DNA of 64,000 bases, taken from an uncultured Ruminococcus sp. (lineage in GTDB: Bacteria; Bacillota; Clostridia; Oscillospirales; Ruminococcaceae). Where the stretch lies: positions 1-64,000 of the forward strand of contig CADAES010000011.1 in NCBI GenBank assembly GCA_902786975.1. Direction: 5' to 3'. The notes beneath the pieces are model-generated. The model was given only the letters and a program-made list of their open reading frames with translations, was not told the origin of the DNA and ran no database searches. A program made the translations under genes and the position numbers. Below, piece after piece: positions 52,976 to 60,836 of this stretch (positions are counted from its first letter, which is position 1; every line of letters begins with the position of its first letter).

Positions 52976-53627
52976 AAAGCGCAGAAGCAGGCGTAAAAAG
53001 AAAGCCAGAAAAAAAGCAGTATTGATAGTGATACTTATAATACTCGCTTTGATCACGGTCGCAGCGGTGCTTATCATTACAAACTGGCGCAGGATAGTGA
53101 ACAAAGCCGAAGATCTGCTTCCGAGTGCATTTACATACCCGACGGAATATGAGGAGTATGTCGTAAAGTACAGCAAGGAATACAATACCGACCCTGTGCT
53201 TGTCTACGCCGTTATAAAAACAGAAAGCAGCTTTGACCCGAAGGCGGAATCCGAGGTCGGGGCAAGAGGTCTTATGCAGCTTATGGAGGAGGCTTTCTAC
53301 TGGCTGAAATTCAGGCTTCAGGACAAGCGTGACATCGATTTTGATTCAATGTACGATCCCAAGACAAATATCCAGTACGGAACATACTATCTGAGCTTTC
53401 TTATGGAGCATTACGACAATAATATAGAGCTTACGGCTGCGGCTTACCACGGCGGGATCGGTGCAGTGGACGGCTGGATTGAAAGCGGCAAGATAAACAA
53501 AAGCAGCTTCGATGCTTCGCAGATACCCGAGGGCAACGAAAAGACGGCTGAATATGTTAGACGCATCAGAAAAGCATATAATAAGTACAAAGAGATACTT
53601 AAAGATAAAAAAATAATTACTAAATGA
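52962..53627 (+). CDS. Membrane-anchored lytic transglycosylase (SLT domain)
   Basis: 221 residues. A very basic N-terminus (KKRRSRRKKKARKK) and one helix (AVLIVILIILALITVAAVLI) anchor an SLT/goose-lysozyme-like domain: AVIKTESSFDPKAESEVGARGLMQL with the catalytic Glu, NIQYGTYYLSFLM, LTAAAYHGGIGAVDGWI and a final ETAEYVRRI-like KTAEYVRRIRKAYNKY. Cleaves peptidoglycan glycan strands outside the membrane. Confidence 0.92.
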   Translation: MAATKKRRSRRKKKARKKAVLIVILIILALITVAAVLIITNWRRIVNKAEDLLPSAFTYPTEYEEYVVKYSKEYNTDPVLVYAVIKTESSFDPKAESEVGARGLMQLMEEAFYWLKFRLQDKRDIDFDSMYDPKTNIQYGTYYLSFLMEHYDNNIELTAAAYHGGIGAVDGWIESGKINKSSFDASQIPEGNEKTAEYVRRIRKAYNKYKEILKDKKIITK

Positions 53628-53642
53628 TTCGGAGGTAGAACT

Positions 53643-55049
53643 ATGGCAAGTGAAAAGAAAACAAAGGGCGAGCTTCTCAGCGAAAAGATACTTTCCAACA
53701 AAAAGAACGCTGTGCTCAGGCTCACAGAAAAGCAGATAGCAGAGGCTGACAGCTTCTGCGAGGGCTACAAAGAGTTTATGAATACTGCGAAGATAGAGCG
53801 TGAAGCTGTAATCGAAGCAGTAAGACTTGCAAAGGATGCAGGTTTCAAGGAGTATGTCAAAGGCAAGAAATACAAGGCGGGAGAGAAATTCTACTTTGTA
53901 AACAGAGGCAAGGCTGTGATACTCGGTATCATCGGTAAAGAGCCGCTTGAAAACGGTATAAGGCTCGCAGCAGCACACATCGACTCACCTCGGCTCGACC
54001 TCAAGCAGAACCCGCTTTACGAGGACAAGGAGCTTTGTCTTTTCAAGACACACTATTACGGCGGAATAAAGAAATATCAGTGGACTGCGATACCTATGGC
54101 GCTTCACGGCGTTATTATTAAAGCGGGCGGTGAAAAGGTCTGCGTGAACATCGGTGAGGACGAGAGCGACCCGGTATTGTGCGTTACAGACATACTCCCC
54201 CACCTTGCCGGCGAACAGATGAAGAGAAATCTCGCTCAGGGGATCAAGGGCGAGGAGCTCAATCTGCTGATAGGTTCAAGACCGTTCAAGGACGACAAGG
54301 TTTCAAAGAAGGTAAAACTCAATATAATGTGCATTCTTAACGAAAAGTACGGAGTGACCGAGGACGACCTCGTCTCTGCCGAGCTTGAGGCTGTGCCTGC
54401 ATTCAAGGCTTGCGATGTGGGATTTGACAGGAGCATGGTCGGCGCATACGGTCACGATGACAAGGTCTGCGCTTACACGGCACTCAGGGCTATTCTTGAC
54501 TGCAAGGCACCGAAAAAGACCTGTCTTACCTGCCTTACGGACAAGGAAGAAACAGGCTCGGACGGAAACACGGGACTCAACTCATCTTATCTCAAATACT
54601 TTATCTGTGACCTTGCAAAGACCTACGGCTTTGAGGGAAGAAACGTCATCTCGGCTTCGGAGTGTCTTTCTGCCGACGTAAATGCGGCATTTGACCCGAC
54701 ATTCCCCGAAAACTACGAGCTGAGGAACTCCAGTCAGATAAATTACGGCGTATGTGTGACCAAGTTTACGGGAGCACGCGGAAAATCCGGCACTTCCGAT
54801 GCAAGTGCGGAATTTGTGTCGAGGATAAGAGATCTGCTCGATTCAAACGACGTTATCTGGCAGACCGGAGAGCTCGGAAAGGTAGACGGAGGAGGCGGAG
54901 GAACTGTCGCCCAGTATATCGCAAATCTCGATATGGACGTTATAGACGTAGGCGTTCCCGTACTTTCGATGCACGCACCGTTTGAGATAGTTTCAAAGAT
55001 AGATACTTTTATGGCTTACAAGGCTTTCAAAGTATTCTTTGCAGACTAA
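53643..55049 (+). CDS. M18 family aminopeptidase
   Basis: 468 residues, close to the family length. Metal-ligand regions: AAAHIDSPRLDLKQNPLYED (first His), AYGHDDKVCAYTALRAI (bridging Asp), TDKEETGSDGNTG (catalytic and ligand Glu) and VPVLSMHAPFEIVSK (last His). Cytosolic zinc exopeptidase removing N-terminal residues. A strong terminator follows at 55062. Confidence 0.92.
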   Translation: MASEKKTKGELLSEKILSNKKNAVLRLTEKQIAEADSFCEGYKEFMNTAKIEREAVIEAVRLAKDAGFKEYVKGKKYKAGEKFYFVNRGKAVILGIIGKEPLENGIRLAAAHIDSPRLDLKQNPLYEDKELCLFKTHYYGGIKKYQWTAIPMALHGVIIKAGGEKVCVNIGEDESDPVLCVTDILPHLAGEQMKRNLAQGIKGEELNLLIGSRPFKDDKVSKKVKLNIMCILNEKYGVTEDDLVSAELEAVPAFKACDVGFDRSMVGAYGHDDKVCAYTALRAILDCKAPKKTCLTCLTDKEETGSDGNTGLNSSYLKYFICDLAKTYGFEGRNVISASECLSADVNAAFDPTFPENYELRNSSQINYGVCVTKFTGARGKSGTSDASAEFVSRIRDLLDSNDVIWQTGELGKVDGGGGGTVAQYIANLDMDVIDVGVPVLSMHAPFEIVSKIDTFMAYKAFKVFFAD

Positions 55050-55061
55050 ACAGAATATGTT

Positions 55062-55095
55062 ATCCGATCATCCTTATGGGTGGTCGGATTTTTTT
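55062..55095 (+). terminator. Intrinsic terminator after the aminopeptidase gene
   Basis: ATCCGATCATCC pairs with GGGTGGTCGGAT (one G-T wobble) around TTAT and is followed by a T run. Confidence 0.92.
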
Positions 55096-55184
55096 ATTGC
55101 TCATTAACTATTTTATCTGACTTTTTTCTCAATGCAGCGCTTGTATAATCAAAGCAGACGACCAAGGACAGACAGGATAGGAAA

Positions 55185-56012
55185 ATGAAGATTTATATCG
55201 ACGTTCTGATTATTACAAATACTATCGTTAATCTGGTTTGCATCGAAGCTGCTGCAAGGCTGACACACAGAAAGCTGAGCGGGAAAAGAAGCTTTCTCTC
55301 GGCGCTGGCAGGCAGTCTGGCTTCGCTGCTTATTATCCCGACAGCGTACAGCTATACTATGGCTCTTGTGCTGACGCTTATAAAGGCTGTGAGCATTCCG
55401 CTGACGGCGCTGGCGGCATTCGGCTTCAGAAGTCTCAGGGACTTTATCGGCAAAACAGCGGTACTGGCTCTTACAAAGGCTGTATTCACGGGTGTTACGC
55501 TCGTTCTGTGGGAAATATCGGATACAAAGATGATATTTGTGCGAAACTATACATTCTATTTCAATATCCCGCTTTGGAAGCTGACGGCTGCAGTAATAGC
55601 CGCATATGCGATACTTATGGCATTTGACGTTGTCAAAAACCGTGAAGCGCCGGAGAAGAGATACAAAGCAGTATACAGGTGCGGTAACTACACGCTTTGT
55701 GTACCCGCAGTCGCTGACACGGGGAACAAGCTGACAGACAGCTTTACAAACTCCCCTGTTGTTATATTCTGCTGCGACGATCTGTATTACCACTACGGGC
55801 TTGACACGCCGGAAAATCTTTATGCAGGCAGATTCAGACTTGCAGCATACGAAACGATAAACGGCAGAGGGCTTATACCTGTGACTTCCTGCGGTGAGGT
55901 CGAGATAGCCGACGACAGCAGGAAGTTTACCGGTCTGCGCTGCTGCATAGGCATAACGAGGTCGGGTGGGTCAAAAGCAAAGGCGATATTTGACCCAAAA
56001 ATATTAGAATAA
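55185..56012 (+). CDS. spoIIGA: Sigma-E processing peptidase SpoIIGA
   Basis: 275 residues. About five membrane segments (VLIITNTIVNLVCIEAAARL, LASLLIIPTAYSYTMALVL, LWKLTAAVIAAYAILMAF and others) followed by an aspartic-protease-like domain with VADTGNKLTDSFTNSPVVIF, whose Asp matches the catalytic Asp of the Bacillus protein. In the model it sits in the septum and cleaves pro-SigE after a signal from the forespore (SpoIIR). It precedes sigE by 12 nt. Confidence 0.9.
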   Translation: MKIYIDVLIITNTIVNLVCIEAAARLTHRKLSGKRSFLSALAGSLASLLIIPTAYSYTMALVLTLIKAVSIPLTALAAFGFRSLRDFIGKTAVLALTKAVFTGVTLVLWEISDTKMIFVRNYTFYFNIPLWKLTAAVIAAYAILMAFDVVKNREAPEKRYKAVYRCGNYTLCVPAVADTGNKLTDSFTNSPVVIFCCDDLYYHYGLDTPENLYAGRFRLAAYETINGRGLIPVTSCGEVEIADDSRKFTGLRCCIGITRSGGSKAKAIFDPKILE

Positions 56013-56024
56013 GACGGTGATGAA

Positions 56025-56744
56025 ATGATAAGCTTAAAAACCTTTACGAGCAGATTTGGAAGGCTGATATTCTTTGTTCTCGGGGGTGAGGGAAAAAGTG
56101 TGGATTATGTCAACGGTGCGGACCAGCTGCCTCCCCCGCTTTCAAAAGACGATGAACAGAAGGCTTTTGAACTGCTTGCGACGGACGAAAAGAAAGCAAG
56201 AGAGCTGCTGATAATACACAATCTCAGGCTGGTGGTCTACATAGCAAAGAAATTCGAGTCAACGGGGATAGGGATAGAGGATCTTGTATCTATCGGCACG
56301 ATAGGACTTATAAAAGCGGTAAAGACATTCTGCCCCGATAAGAACATAAAGCTTGCGACTTACGCTTCACGCTGCATTGAGAACGAGATACTTATGTTTC
56401 TTCGCAAGTCGTCGCAGTACAAAAACGAGATATCTATCGACGAGCCGCTGAACATCGACTGGGACGGAAACGAGCTGCTGCTTTCGGACGTTCTCGGGAC
56501 GGACGACGACATTGTGAACAAGGGTATAGAAATGGAGGTCGAAAAGCAGGTACTGCGCAAGGAGATAAGCAAGCTCGGTGAGCGTGAACGAATGATAATG
56601 GAAATGCGGTTCGGGCTTGTCAGCGGACACGAGATGACGCAGAAACAAGTAGCAGACAAGGTCGGGATATCGCAGTCTTACATATCAAGGCTCGAAAAGC
56701 GGATCATCAAGAACATACGGAAAAATCTCGAAAAAATATGCTGA
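56025..56744 (+). CDS. sigE: RNA polymerase sporulation sigma factor SigE (pro-protein)
   Basis: 239 residues. N-terminal pro-sequence (1 to about 28, ending near GGEGKSVDYVNG) before LPPPLSKDDEQKAFELL; region 2 with HNLRLVVYIAKKFESTGIGIEDLVSIGTIGLIKA and KLATYASRCIENEILMFLRK; region 4 with MTQKQVADKVGISQSYISRLEKR. First mother-cell sigma factor; in B. subtilis its targets include the spoIIIA operon, present here at 25949-30817. Confidence 0.95.
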   Translation: MISLKTFTSRFGRLIFFVLGGEGKSVDYVNGADQLPPPLSKDDEQKAFELLATDEKKARELLIIHNLRLVVYIAKKFESTGIGIEDLVSIGTIGLIKAVKTFCPDKNIKLATYASRCIENEILMFLRKSSQYKNEISIDEPLNIDWDGNELLLSDVLGTDDDIVNKGIEMEVEKQVLRKEISKLGERERMIMEMRFGLVSGHEMTQKQVADKVGISQSYISRLEKRIIKNIRKNLEKIC

Positions 56745-56752
56745 AAGCAGAT

Positions 56753-56784
56753 AAGCAGCCCTTATAAGAGGACTGCTTTTTTGT
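56753..56784 (+). terminator. Intrinsic terminator after sigE
   Basis: AAGCAG and CTGCTT pair with an imperfect inner part (CCCTTATAAGAGGA) and a following T run. The same AGCAG...CTGCT design recurs at 57495. Confidence 0.75.
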
Positions 56785-56896
56785 TTGTTGTAAAACAGTT
56801 AAAAAGCGCTGACCGGGTGCTTCGCAACGCTAAATTTATTAATTCTTTTAAAATTTGTGAAATGCCGAGAGAAATTTTGATTTATTTAAATAAGGA

Positions 56897-56925
56897 TTGT
56901 AATTAATGCTTTATTATGATAAAAT
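56897..56925 (+). promoter_or_regulatory. SigA-like promoter before the orphan receiver gene
   Basis: TTGTAA at 56897-56902, 17-bp spacer, TAAAAT at 56920-56925. No good ribosome site links it to the receiver frame. Confidence 0.5.
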
Positions 56926-56965
56926 GTAAAAAATATATCCGAAAGATGAAAAATGATTTGATTTC

Positions 56966-57400
56966 TTGGTCAGAAAGAACGGCGTCTCACCACAGATAGT
57001 TCCGCTGACATGCTCCGAAGATGTACAGATAAATGTTGAAATAATTACGGATATGCTTGAAATGGAGAACATTAAGGTCGACCACGCTGAGAATGGAAAG
57101 GTCGCTGTGGAGCTGTTTGAAAACAGCACCTCGAGCATTTATTCGGCAATACTTGTGGACGTGCGTATGCCGCAGATGGACGGCTTGGAAGCTGCAAAGA
57201 CGATATGTTCAATGGACAGAGAAGATGCCAAGCGTATACCGATAATTGCGCTGACCGATGCCACATTCGGCGAGGACGTTCAGCTTTCGATGCAGGCAGG
57301 TATGGACACACATCTGAACAAGCCTGTCGAGGCGGAAAATCTTATCCGCTTACTCGGAGAGCTGATCTACGAATCGGAAGAAAAACTGACTGCATTTTAA
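56966..57400 (+). CDS. Orphan receiver domain, probable remnant of a hybrid histidine kinase
   Basis: About 144 residues from TTG 56966. One CheY-like domain: acidic site in CSEDVQINVEI, phospho-acceptor Asp in ILVDVRMPQMDGLEA, Thr in IIALTDATF, Lys in HLNKPVEAENL. The closing GMDTHLNKP and DAKRIPIIALT style is that of receiver domains at the C-terminus of hybrid kinases, not of free CheY. No output domain, no clear ribosome site and no ATG exist; an ATG at 56949 is in another frame and stops early. It may be a 5'-truncated gene still led by a promoter-like sequence. Whether it is made is uncertain. Confidence 0.6.
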   Translation: MVRKNGVSPQIVPLTCSEDVQINVEIITDMLEMENIKVDHAENGKVAVELFENSTSSIYSAILVDVRMPQMDGLEAAKTICSMDREDAKRIPIIALTDATFGEDVQLSMQAGMDTHLNKPVEAENLIRLLGELIYESEEKLTAF

Positions 57401-57457
57401 ACCTTTGCGTTATCCGCAATAATTGTCGGTTACGGTATAACGATATCTGAAACTACG

Positions 57458-57486
57458 CCGGTCTCACAATGTGAGGTCGGTTTTTC
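57458..57486 (+). terminator. Intrinsic terminator after the receiver gene
   Basis: CCGGTCTCAC pairs with GTGAGGTCGG (two wobbles) around AAT and is followed by five T. Confidence 0.8.
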
Positions 57487-57494
57487 GTTTTCAC

Positions 57495-57523
57495 AAAAAA
57501 GCAGCCCTCAAAAGAGGACTGCT
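57495..57523 (-). terminator. Intrinsic terminator after the lipoprotein gene
   Basis: On the minus strand AGCAGTCCTC pairs with GAGGGCTGCT around TTTT and is followed by TTTTTGTG. Confidence 0.85.
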
Positions 57524-57537
57524 GAATGTGTTGTAAA

Positions 57538-58086
57538 TCAGCCGAGCTTGATCGAGCCAAGAATTGCTTTAGCCTCAGGACTGTCAAATTTGAAGCCGCA
57601 GGAAGAAACTCTGATGTTCTTGCCATTAACGGTTGCATAAAGCTCAAAGCCTTTGTTGAAGTCTCCGCCGTATTCAAAGCCGTTCCACTCGATGTCGCCG
57701 ACCTTTGTAGCGGGAAGATCTTTCTGATCCTGTGTGTATGTCTTCTTGTTGTAATCATACTTCTGCTTCATAACATCGTCCTTTTCGCTCTTGAGGTCGA
57801 AGTACGAAAAATCAGATTTCTTGACAGAGCATACAGTCTGGTCGTTCTCATCGAGAGCATCGCCCTTTCTGAGCGTCCAGCCGTCCGGAACGAGAACAGT
57901 GAACACACCCCATGTTTCTGTCTTTCCTGTTATCTCCTTGTCCTCGGAAGCAGATGATGCAGCTGCGCTTGATGCAGCGCCAGTGTCCTCGGACTTGCTG
58001 CTGCTGTCGCCGCAGGCTGTCATACCAAGCATAAGAGATGATGCAAGGATAATGCTTGCAGCCTTAGCCATGATCGAATTTTTCAT
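57538..58086 (-). CDS. Lipoprotein of unknown function
   Basis: 182 residues. Signal peptide with lipobox LGMTAC (lipidated Cys25), a Ser/Ala/Glu linker (about 26-53) and a domain of about 125 residues beginning TWGVFTVLVPDGWTLRKGD. The start of that domain is like other small surface proteins that open with a strand-turn and a PxGW motif, but I cannot name a family. AGGAGGTAA precedes ATG 58086. Monocistronic with its own terminator. Confidence 0.75.
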   Translation of the reverse strand: MKNSIMAKAASIILASSLMLGMTACGDSSSKSEDTGAASSAAASSASEDKEITGKTETWGVFTVLVPDGWTLRKGDALDENDQTVCSVKKSDFSYFDLKSEKDDVMKQKYDYNKKTYTQDQKDLPATKVGDIEWNGFEYGGDFNKGFELYATVNGKNIRVSSCGFKFDSPEAKAILGSIKLG

Positions 58087-58131
58087 GTTGATTACCTCCT
58101 ACAATTCTTCATTTCGCCATAAAAACACATT

Positions 58132-58156
58132 CGCCCTTTGCCTTGAGCAAAGGGCG
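58132..58156 (-). terminator. Hairpin downstream of the tRNA-like sequence
   Basis: CGCCCTTTG and CAAAGGGCG form a perfect 9-bp stem with a 7-nt loop; on the minus strand GTGTTTTTA follows after a few bases. It is the likely old tRNA terminator. Confidence 0.7.
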
Positions 58157-58164
58157 TGTGCAAG

Positions 58165-58253
58165 CGCAGATGGAGAGATTTGAACTCTCGCGACGGTATT
58201 GCCGTCCTACCGCATTTCGAGTGCGGACCCTTCAGCCACTTGGGTATTGATTT
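58165..58253 (-). tRNA. tRNA-Ser(CGA)-like gene lacking a matching 5' acceptor strand (probable pseudo-tRNA)
   Basis: On the minus strand: D arm CCC-AAGTGGCTGAA-GGG; anticodon arm CCGCA-CTCGAAA-TGCGG (anticodon CGA); long class II variable arm GACGG-CAATA-CCGTC; T arm GAGAG-TTCAAAT-CTCTC; 3' acceptor strand CATCTGC plus G73. The 5' acceptor should be GCAGATG, but the genome has AAATCAA (58253-58247), which cannot pair. CCA is not encoded. Only 28 bp separate the gene from the T tract of an upstream terminator (58275-58309), so there is also no room for a normal promoter. The 5' end was probably lost in a rearrangement. UCG could still be read by a tRNA-Ser(UGA). Confidence 0.75.
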
Positions 58254-58274
58254 TATCGCAAATATGGAAATTTG

Positions 58275-58309
58275 CACAAAAACAGAGCAGCGAAAGCTCG
58301 TCTGCTCTG
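58275..58309 (-). terminator. Intrinsic terminator after the 58324-58878 gene
   Basis: On the minus strand CAGAGCAG pairs with CTGCTCTG around ACGAGCTTTCG and is followed by TTTTTGTG. Confidence 0.88.
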
Positions 58310-58323
58310 AATAATGAACGATT

Positions 58324-58878
58324 TTACCAGGTGTCCTCACAGTCAGCTATCATTTTGCTGACCTCCTCGTTATTGTATAACCCCAGATCGAAAAGCCTGT
58401 CAGCCTGGCGTTTGGTTATCTTTCCGGTAAGAGAATACACGAACTGACCGTGCTCACGCTGAGTTCCGTCCCAGGAATCGATTATTTTCAGCCAGCCTGC
58501 CTTGCCCAAAGCACGCTCGGGGTATTCCTCCCCAGGATAGAACTTATCGCAAAGCATAACTGCGGCTTTTGTATGATTGGTATAGTTGCAGGAATAAGTG
58601 TCACCCTCGGGCGACATCCAGCCGAGCTTGAACGTTTCCTGGTTCTTGAAGAACATTTCCTCCACGGTAAGAGGACAGCCATCACATTCAACTATCCTGT
58701 CAAACATATAGTCGTTGGGTGTGAAGTGGAAATAGCCGCCCTGCCCTGTTGTTACGACAGGGAGCTGGCTCTCGTCGATGATGTTTTCAAACTTGGTACC
58801 CTTCAGAGAATCCAGAGTGTCATGATATTCATTGTAGTAATAGCCTGTTTCAGACTTGTAGACAGCATATTTCTTCAC
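58324..58878 (-). CDS. Hypothetical protein
   Basis: 184 residues from GTG 58878, with GGAAGGAGA upstream; a longer frame to 58944 has no better site. Soluble, acidic and rich in aromatic residues: KKYAVYKSETGYYYNEYHDT, a CDGCP motif mid-protein, and a C-terminal half with GKITKRQADRLFDLGLYNNEEV. No signal peptide or membrane helix. I do not recognise a family. Confidence 0.65.
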   Translation of the reverse strand: MKKYAVYKSETGYYYNEYHDTLDSLKGTKFENIIDESQLPVVTTGQGGYFHFTPNDYMFDRIVECDGCPLTVEEMFFKNQETFKLGWMSPEGDTYSCNYTNHTKAAVMLCDKFYPGEEYPERALGKAGWLKIIDSWDGTQREHGQFVYSLTGKITKRQADRLFDLGLYNNEEVSKMIADCEDTW

Positions 58879-59051
58879 AAGACACTCTCCTTCCCCAAAA
58901 GATAGGATAAGCTTCAACACGGGCATAATCCCGAAATCACACACTTATAATAAGAATATACCATTATTTTTGGTTTTTTGCAATACCTTTTTTAAAATTT
59001 CTGAATATTTTTTTAAAAACAAAAAAATATCGGTAATTTTCAGAAATTCTA

Positions 59052-59080
59052 TTGTAAGTTAAATAAAAATGTGCTACAAT
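59052..59080 (+). promoter_or_regulatory. SigA-type promoter for the phosphoesterase gene
   Basis: TTGTAA at 59052-59057, 17-bp spacer, TACAAT at 59075-59080, then GGGAGGG before TTG 59126. Confidence 0.7.
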
Positions 59081-59125
59081 ATAAATCAGATAAGTATACA
59101 AATACTGTAAGGGAGGGTAAACGGC

Positions 59126-59605
59126 TTGCGAGTTATCGTTTTTTCGGACACTCACGGAAACCAGGCGGCTGCTGACAAGATAATCCAGGACAACAATTCC
59201 TGCGACCGTTTTATATTTCTCGGAGACGGCACGTACGAGGTAAATATCCTTAAATCGAAGTACCCGGAAAAAAGCATTTTCTCGGTCGCAGGCAACTGTG
59301 ACAAGGGTATCGAGCCGACATCTGCTGTTATCGAGTTGTTCAACACGAGGATATATATGACCCACGGACATCTTTACAACGTTTCAGAGGGCATTGATGA
59401 CATTGTCAAAAACGCGAAAAAGGAAAAAGCAATGATCGCATTGTTCGGACACACTCACAAAAGGTTCTACGAGGAAATAAACGGCATTTTTGTTCTCAAC
59501 CCCGGCAGCGCTTCGATCCCAAAGGACTCGCTCCCGCCGTCCTGCGCATTTATTGATATTTCGCCCTACGGCATAAGCTGTATGATAATCGACCTCAACA
59601 CATAA
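59126..59605 (+). CDS. YfcE/MJ0936-type metallophosphoesterase
   Basis: 159 residues from a TTG start with GGGAGGG upstream. Metal-binding motifs in order: FSDTHGN, FLGDGTYEV, AGNCDKG (normally GNCD), THGH and FGHTHKR, then NPGSASIP. Single-domain manganese phosphodiesterase; homologs hydrolyse phosphodiesters such as bis-pNPP, and the natural substrate is unknown. Monocistronic with promoter and terminator. Confidence 0.9.
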   Translation: MRVIVFSDTHGNQAAADKIIQDNNSCDRFIFLGDGTYEVNILKSKYPEKSIFSVAGNCDKGIEPTSAVIELFNTRIYMTHGHLYNVSEGIDDIVKNAKKEKAMIALFGHTHKRFYEEINGIFVLNPGSASIPKDSLPPSCAFIDISPYGISCMIIDLNT

Positions 59606-59621
59606 TAATCCAAAAATATGT

Positions 59622-59649
59622 CCCCGTTAAAGCGGGGACTGTTTTTTAT
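59622..59649 (+). terminator. Intrinsic terminator after the phosphoesterase gene
   Basis: GTCCCCG and CGGGGAC pair around TTAAAG and are followed by six T. Confidence 0.88.
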
Positions 59650-59653
59650 ACAA

Positions 59654-59682
59654 AAAGGCTGCCGCAGTTATGCAGCAGCCGA
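59654..59682 (-). terminator. Intrinsic terminator after the degenerate GGDEF gene
   Basis: On the minus strand GGCTGC pairs with GCAGCC around a 12-nt loop and is followed by TTTTTG. Confidence 0.8.
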
Positions 59683-59687
59683 AAAAA

Positions 59688-60599
59688 TTATTTGTCCGAC
59701 GAACGGAAATGCTTTTGTGAATCGGCGTCGATAGGTATCTGACCAGCCTCGTACTGAAGCTCGATACCGTCGCTGAAATCGGAATTCTCCCAAACGTTGA
59801 CGATACGCTGAGCAAGCTTATGTGCGTCCTGCTCATTTATCTCGGGAAGGACAAGGAAAAACTGGTCATCGCTGAGCTGGACGAGAAGGTCGCTCTTTCT
59901 GAGCTTTTGTGCGATAAGCTCAGAAAAACGCTCGGAAATGAACGACATACCGTTATAAGGCTCCTTGATACAGCTTAAAGTGAAAAGCATCTTGAACGCA
60001 CTGCGGCAATAGCTCTGGACATATCTAACGAAATAACGGTAAACAGGTCCGAAGCCGTTGGGAGATATCCTGCAGGCACCGCCTGCAACATCGCTTTCGT
60101 CAAAAAGCTTGCTTGCGCTGGCAAGGTCACGGCGCCACTCGGAGAATTTACTGTAATTGCTGTAAACAGCAGTACCGTGCTTGTTCTCCGAAACAACGCT
60201 GTCAAGTGCTTTGCGGGCAAATTTATAAAGCTCGGCAAAGTTCTTTCCGTTTTCGGGAGCAAAGACAGCGCCAGAAAACACGCCAAATGTATCGTCAGCT
60301 CCTTCGCAAGCCTTCAGGCTCTCGTTGAGCTTATCTGTGAATTTTTCGGGGAAAAGCGGGTCTATCTGGAATTTGAAGAACGCGGCAAGCTCACCGCTTT
60401 CGATCTTTCCTACGCTATCGCTTTCGGTGACCTGTGCGGAGATAAGCTCGGCAAGGACACTGTCAGAAACGGCACCCGAAGCCTTGCAGCGTTCATCGAG
60501 AACGAACAGCATAAATATACCGCTGTCATCTTTGCAGCAGCTATTGACCTTTTCTTCAAAAGCCTTACTGTCAAGAACAGAATTAGTCATATCACTCAT
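59688..60599 (-). CDS. Tandem degenerate GGDEF-domain protein
   Basis: 303 residues, no membrane helix. Two successive half-size GGDEF-like units. The second (about 185-290) has GPVYRYFVRYVQSYC, FSELIAQKLRKSDLLVQLSDDQFFLVLPE and INEQDAHKLAQRIVNVWE; its signature position reads SDDQF instead of GGDEF. The first (about 25-150) has DSVGKIESGELAAFF at the same place (ESGEL) and FGVFSGAVFAPENGKNF. Without the Gly-Gly and key acids a diguanylate cyclase cannot work, so a binding or scaffold role is more likely. GGAGG lies 8 nt before ATG 60599. Confidence 0.72.
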   Translation of the reverse strand: MSDMTNSVLDSKAFEEKVNSCCKDDSGIFMLFVLDERCKASGAVSDSVLAELISAQVTESDSVGKIESGELAAFFKFQIDPLFPEKFTDKLNESLKACEGADDTFGVFSGAVFAPENGKNFAELYKFARKALDSVVSENKHGTAVYSNYSKFSEWRRDLASASKLFDESDVAGGACRISPNGFGPVYRYFVRYVQSYCRSAFKMLFTLSCIKEPYNGMSFISERFSELIAQKLRKSDLLVQLSDDQFFLVLPEINEQDAHKLAQRIVNVWENSDFSDGIELQYEAGQIPIDADSQKHFRSSDK

Positions 60600-60642
60600 A
60601 TTGGATTCCTCCGATCATTAGGTATGATTGTTATCCGATTCT

Positions 60643-60671
60643 ATTTTAACATAGCTGTAACGATTTGTCAA
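60643..60671 (-). promoter_or_regulatory. SigA-type promoter for the degenerate GGDEF gene
   Basis: On the minus strand TTGACA (60671-60666), 17-bp spacer, TAAAAT (60648-60643), 44 bp before the ATG. Confidence 0.78.
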
Positions 60672-60772
60672 GGAAATTGCTATTTTTAATACATTATCTA
60701 TATTAATATATTATCCTAAGTTAAAAGCTGTAAATATGTTTTTTATAGCCGTAAACTGTAATAACATCGTAA

Positions 60773-60801
60773 TTGACAAAGAAAATATGCTGTTGTATAA
60801 T
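60773..60801 (+). promoter_or_regulatory. Consensus SigA promoter for the large surface protein
   Basis: TTGACA at 60773-60778, 17-bp spacer, TATAAT at 60796-60801: full consensus. GGAGGA lies before TTG 60837. Confidence 0.88.
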
Positions 60802-60836
60802 AATTGGGATAAAAATTAACGAATGGAGGAAGAATA

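Noticed and set aside
58165..58253. Complete functional tRNA-Ser(CGA)
   Set aside because: The 5' acceptor strand does not pair with the 3' strand and there is no room for a promoter, so it is reported as a probable pseudo-tRNA.
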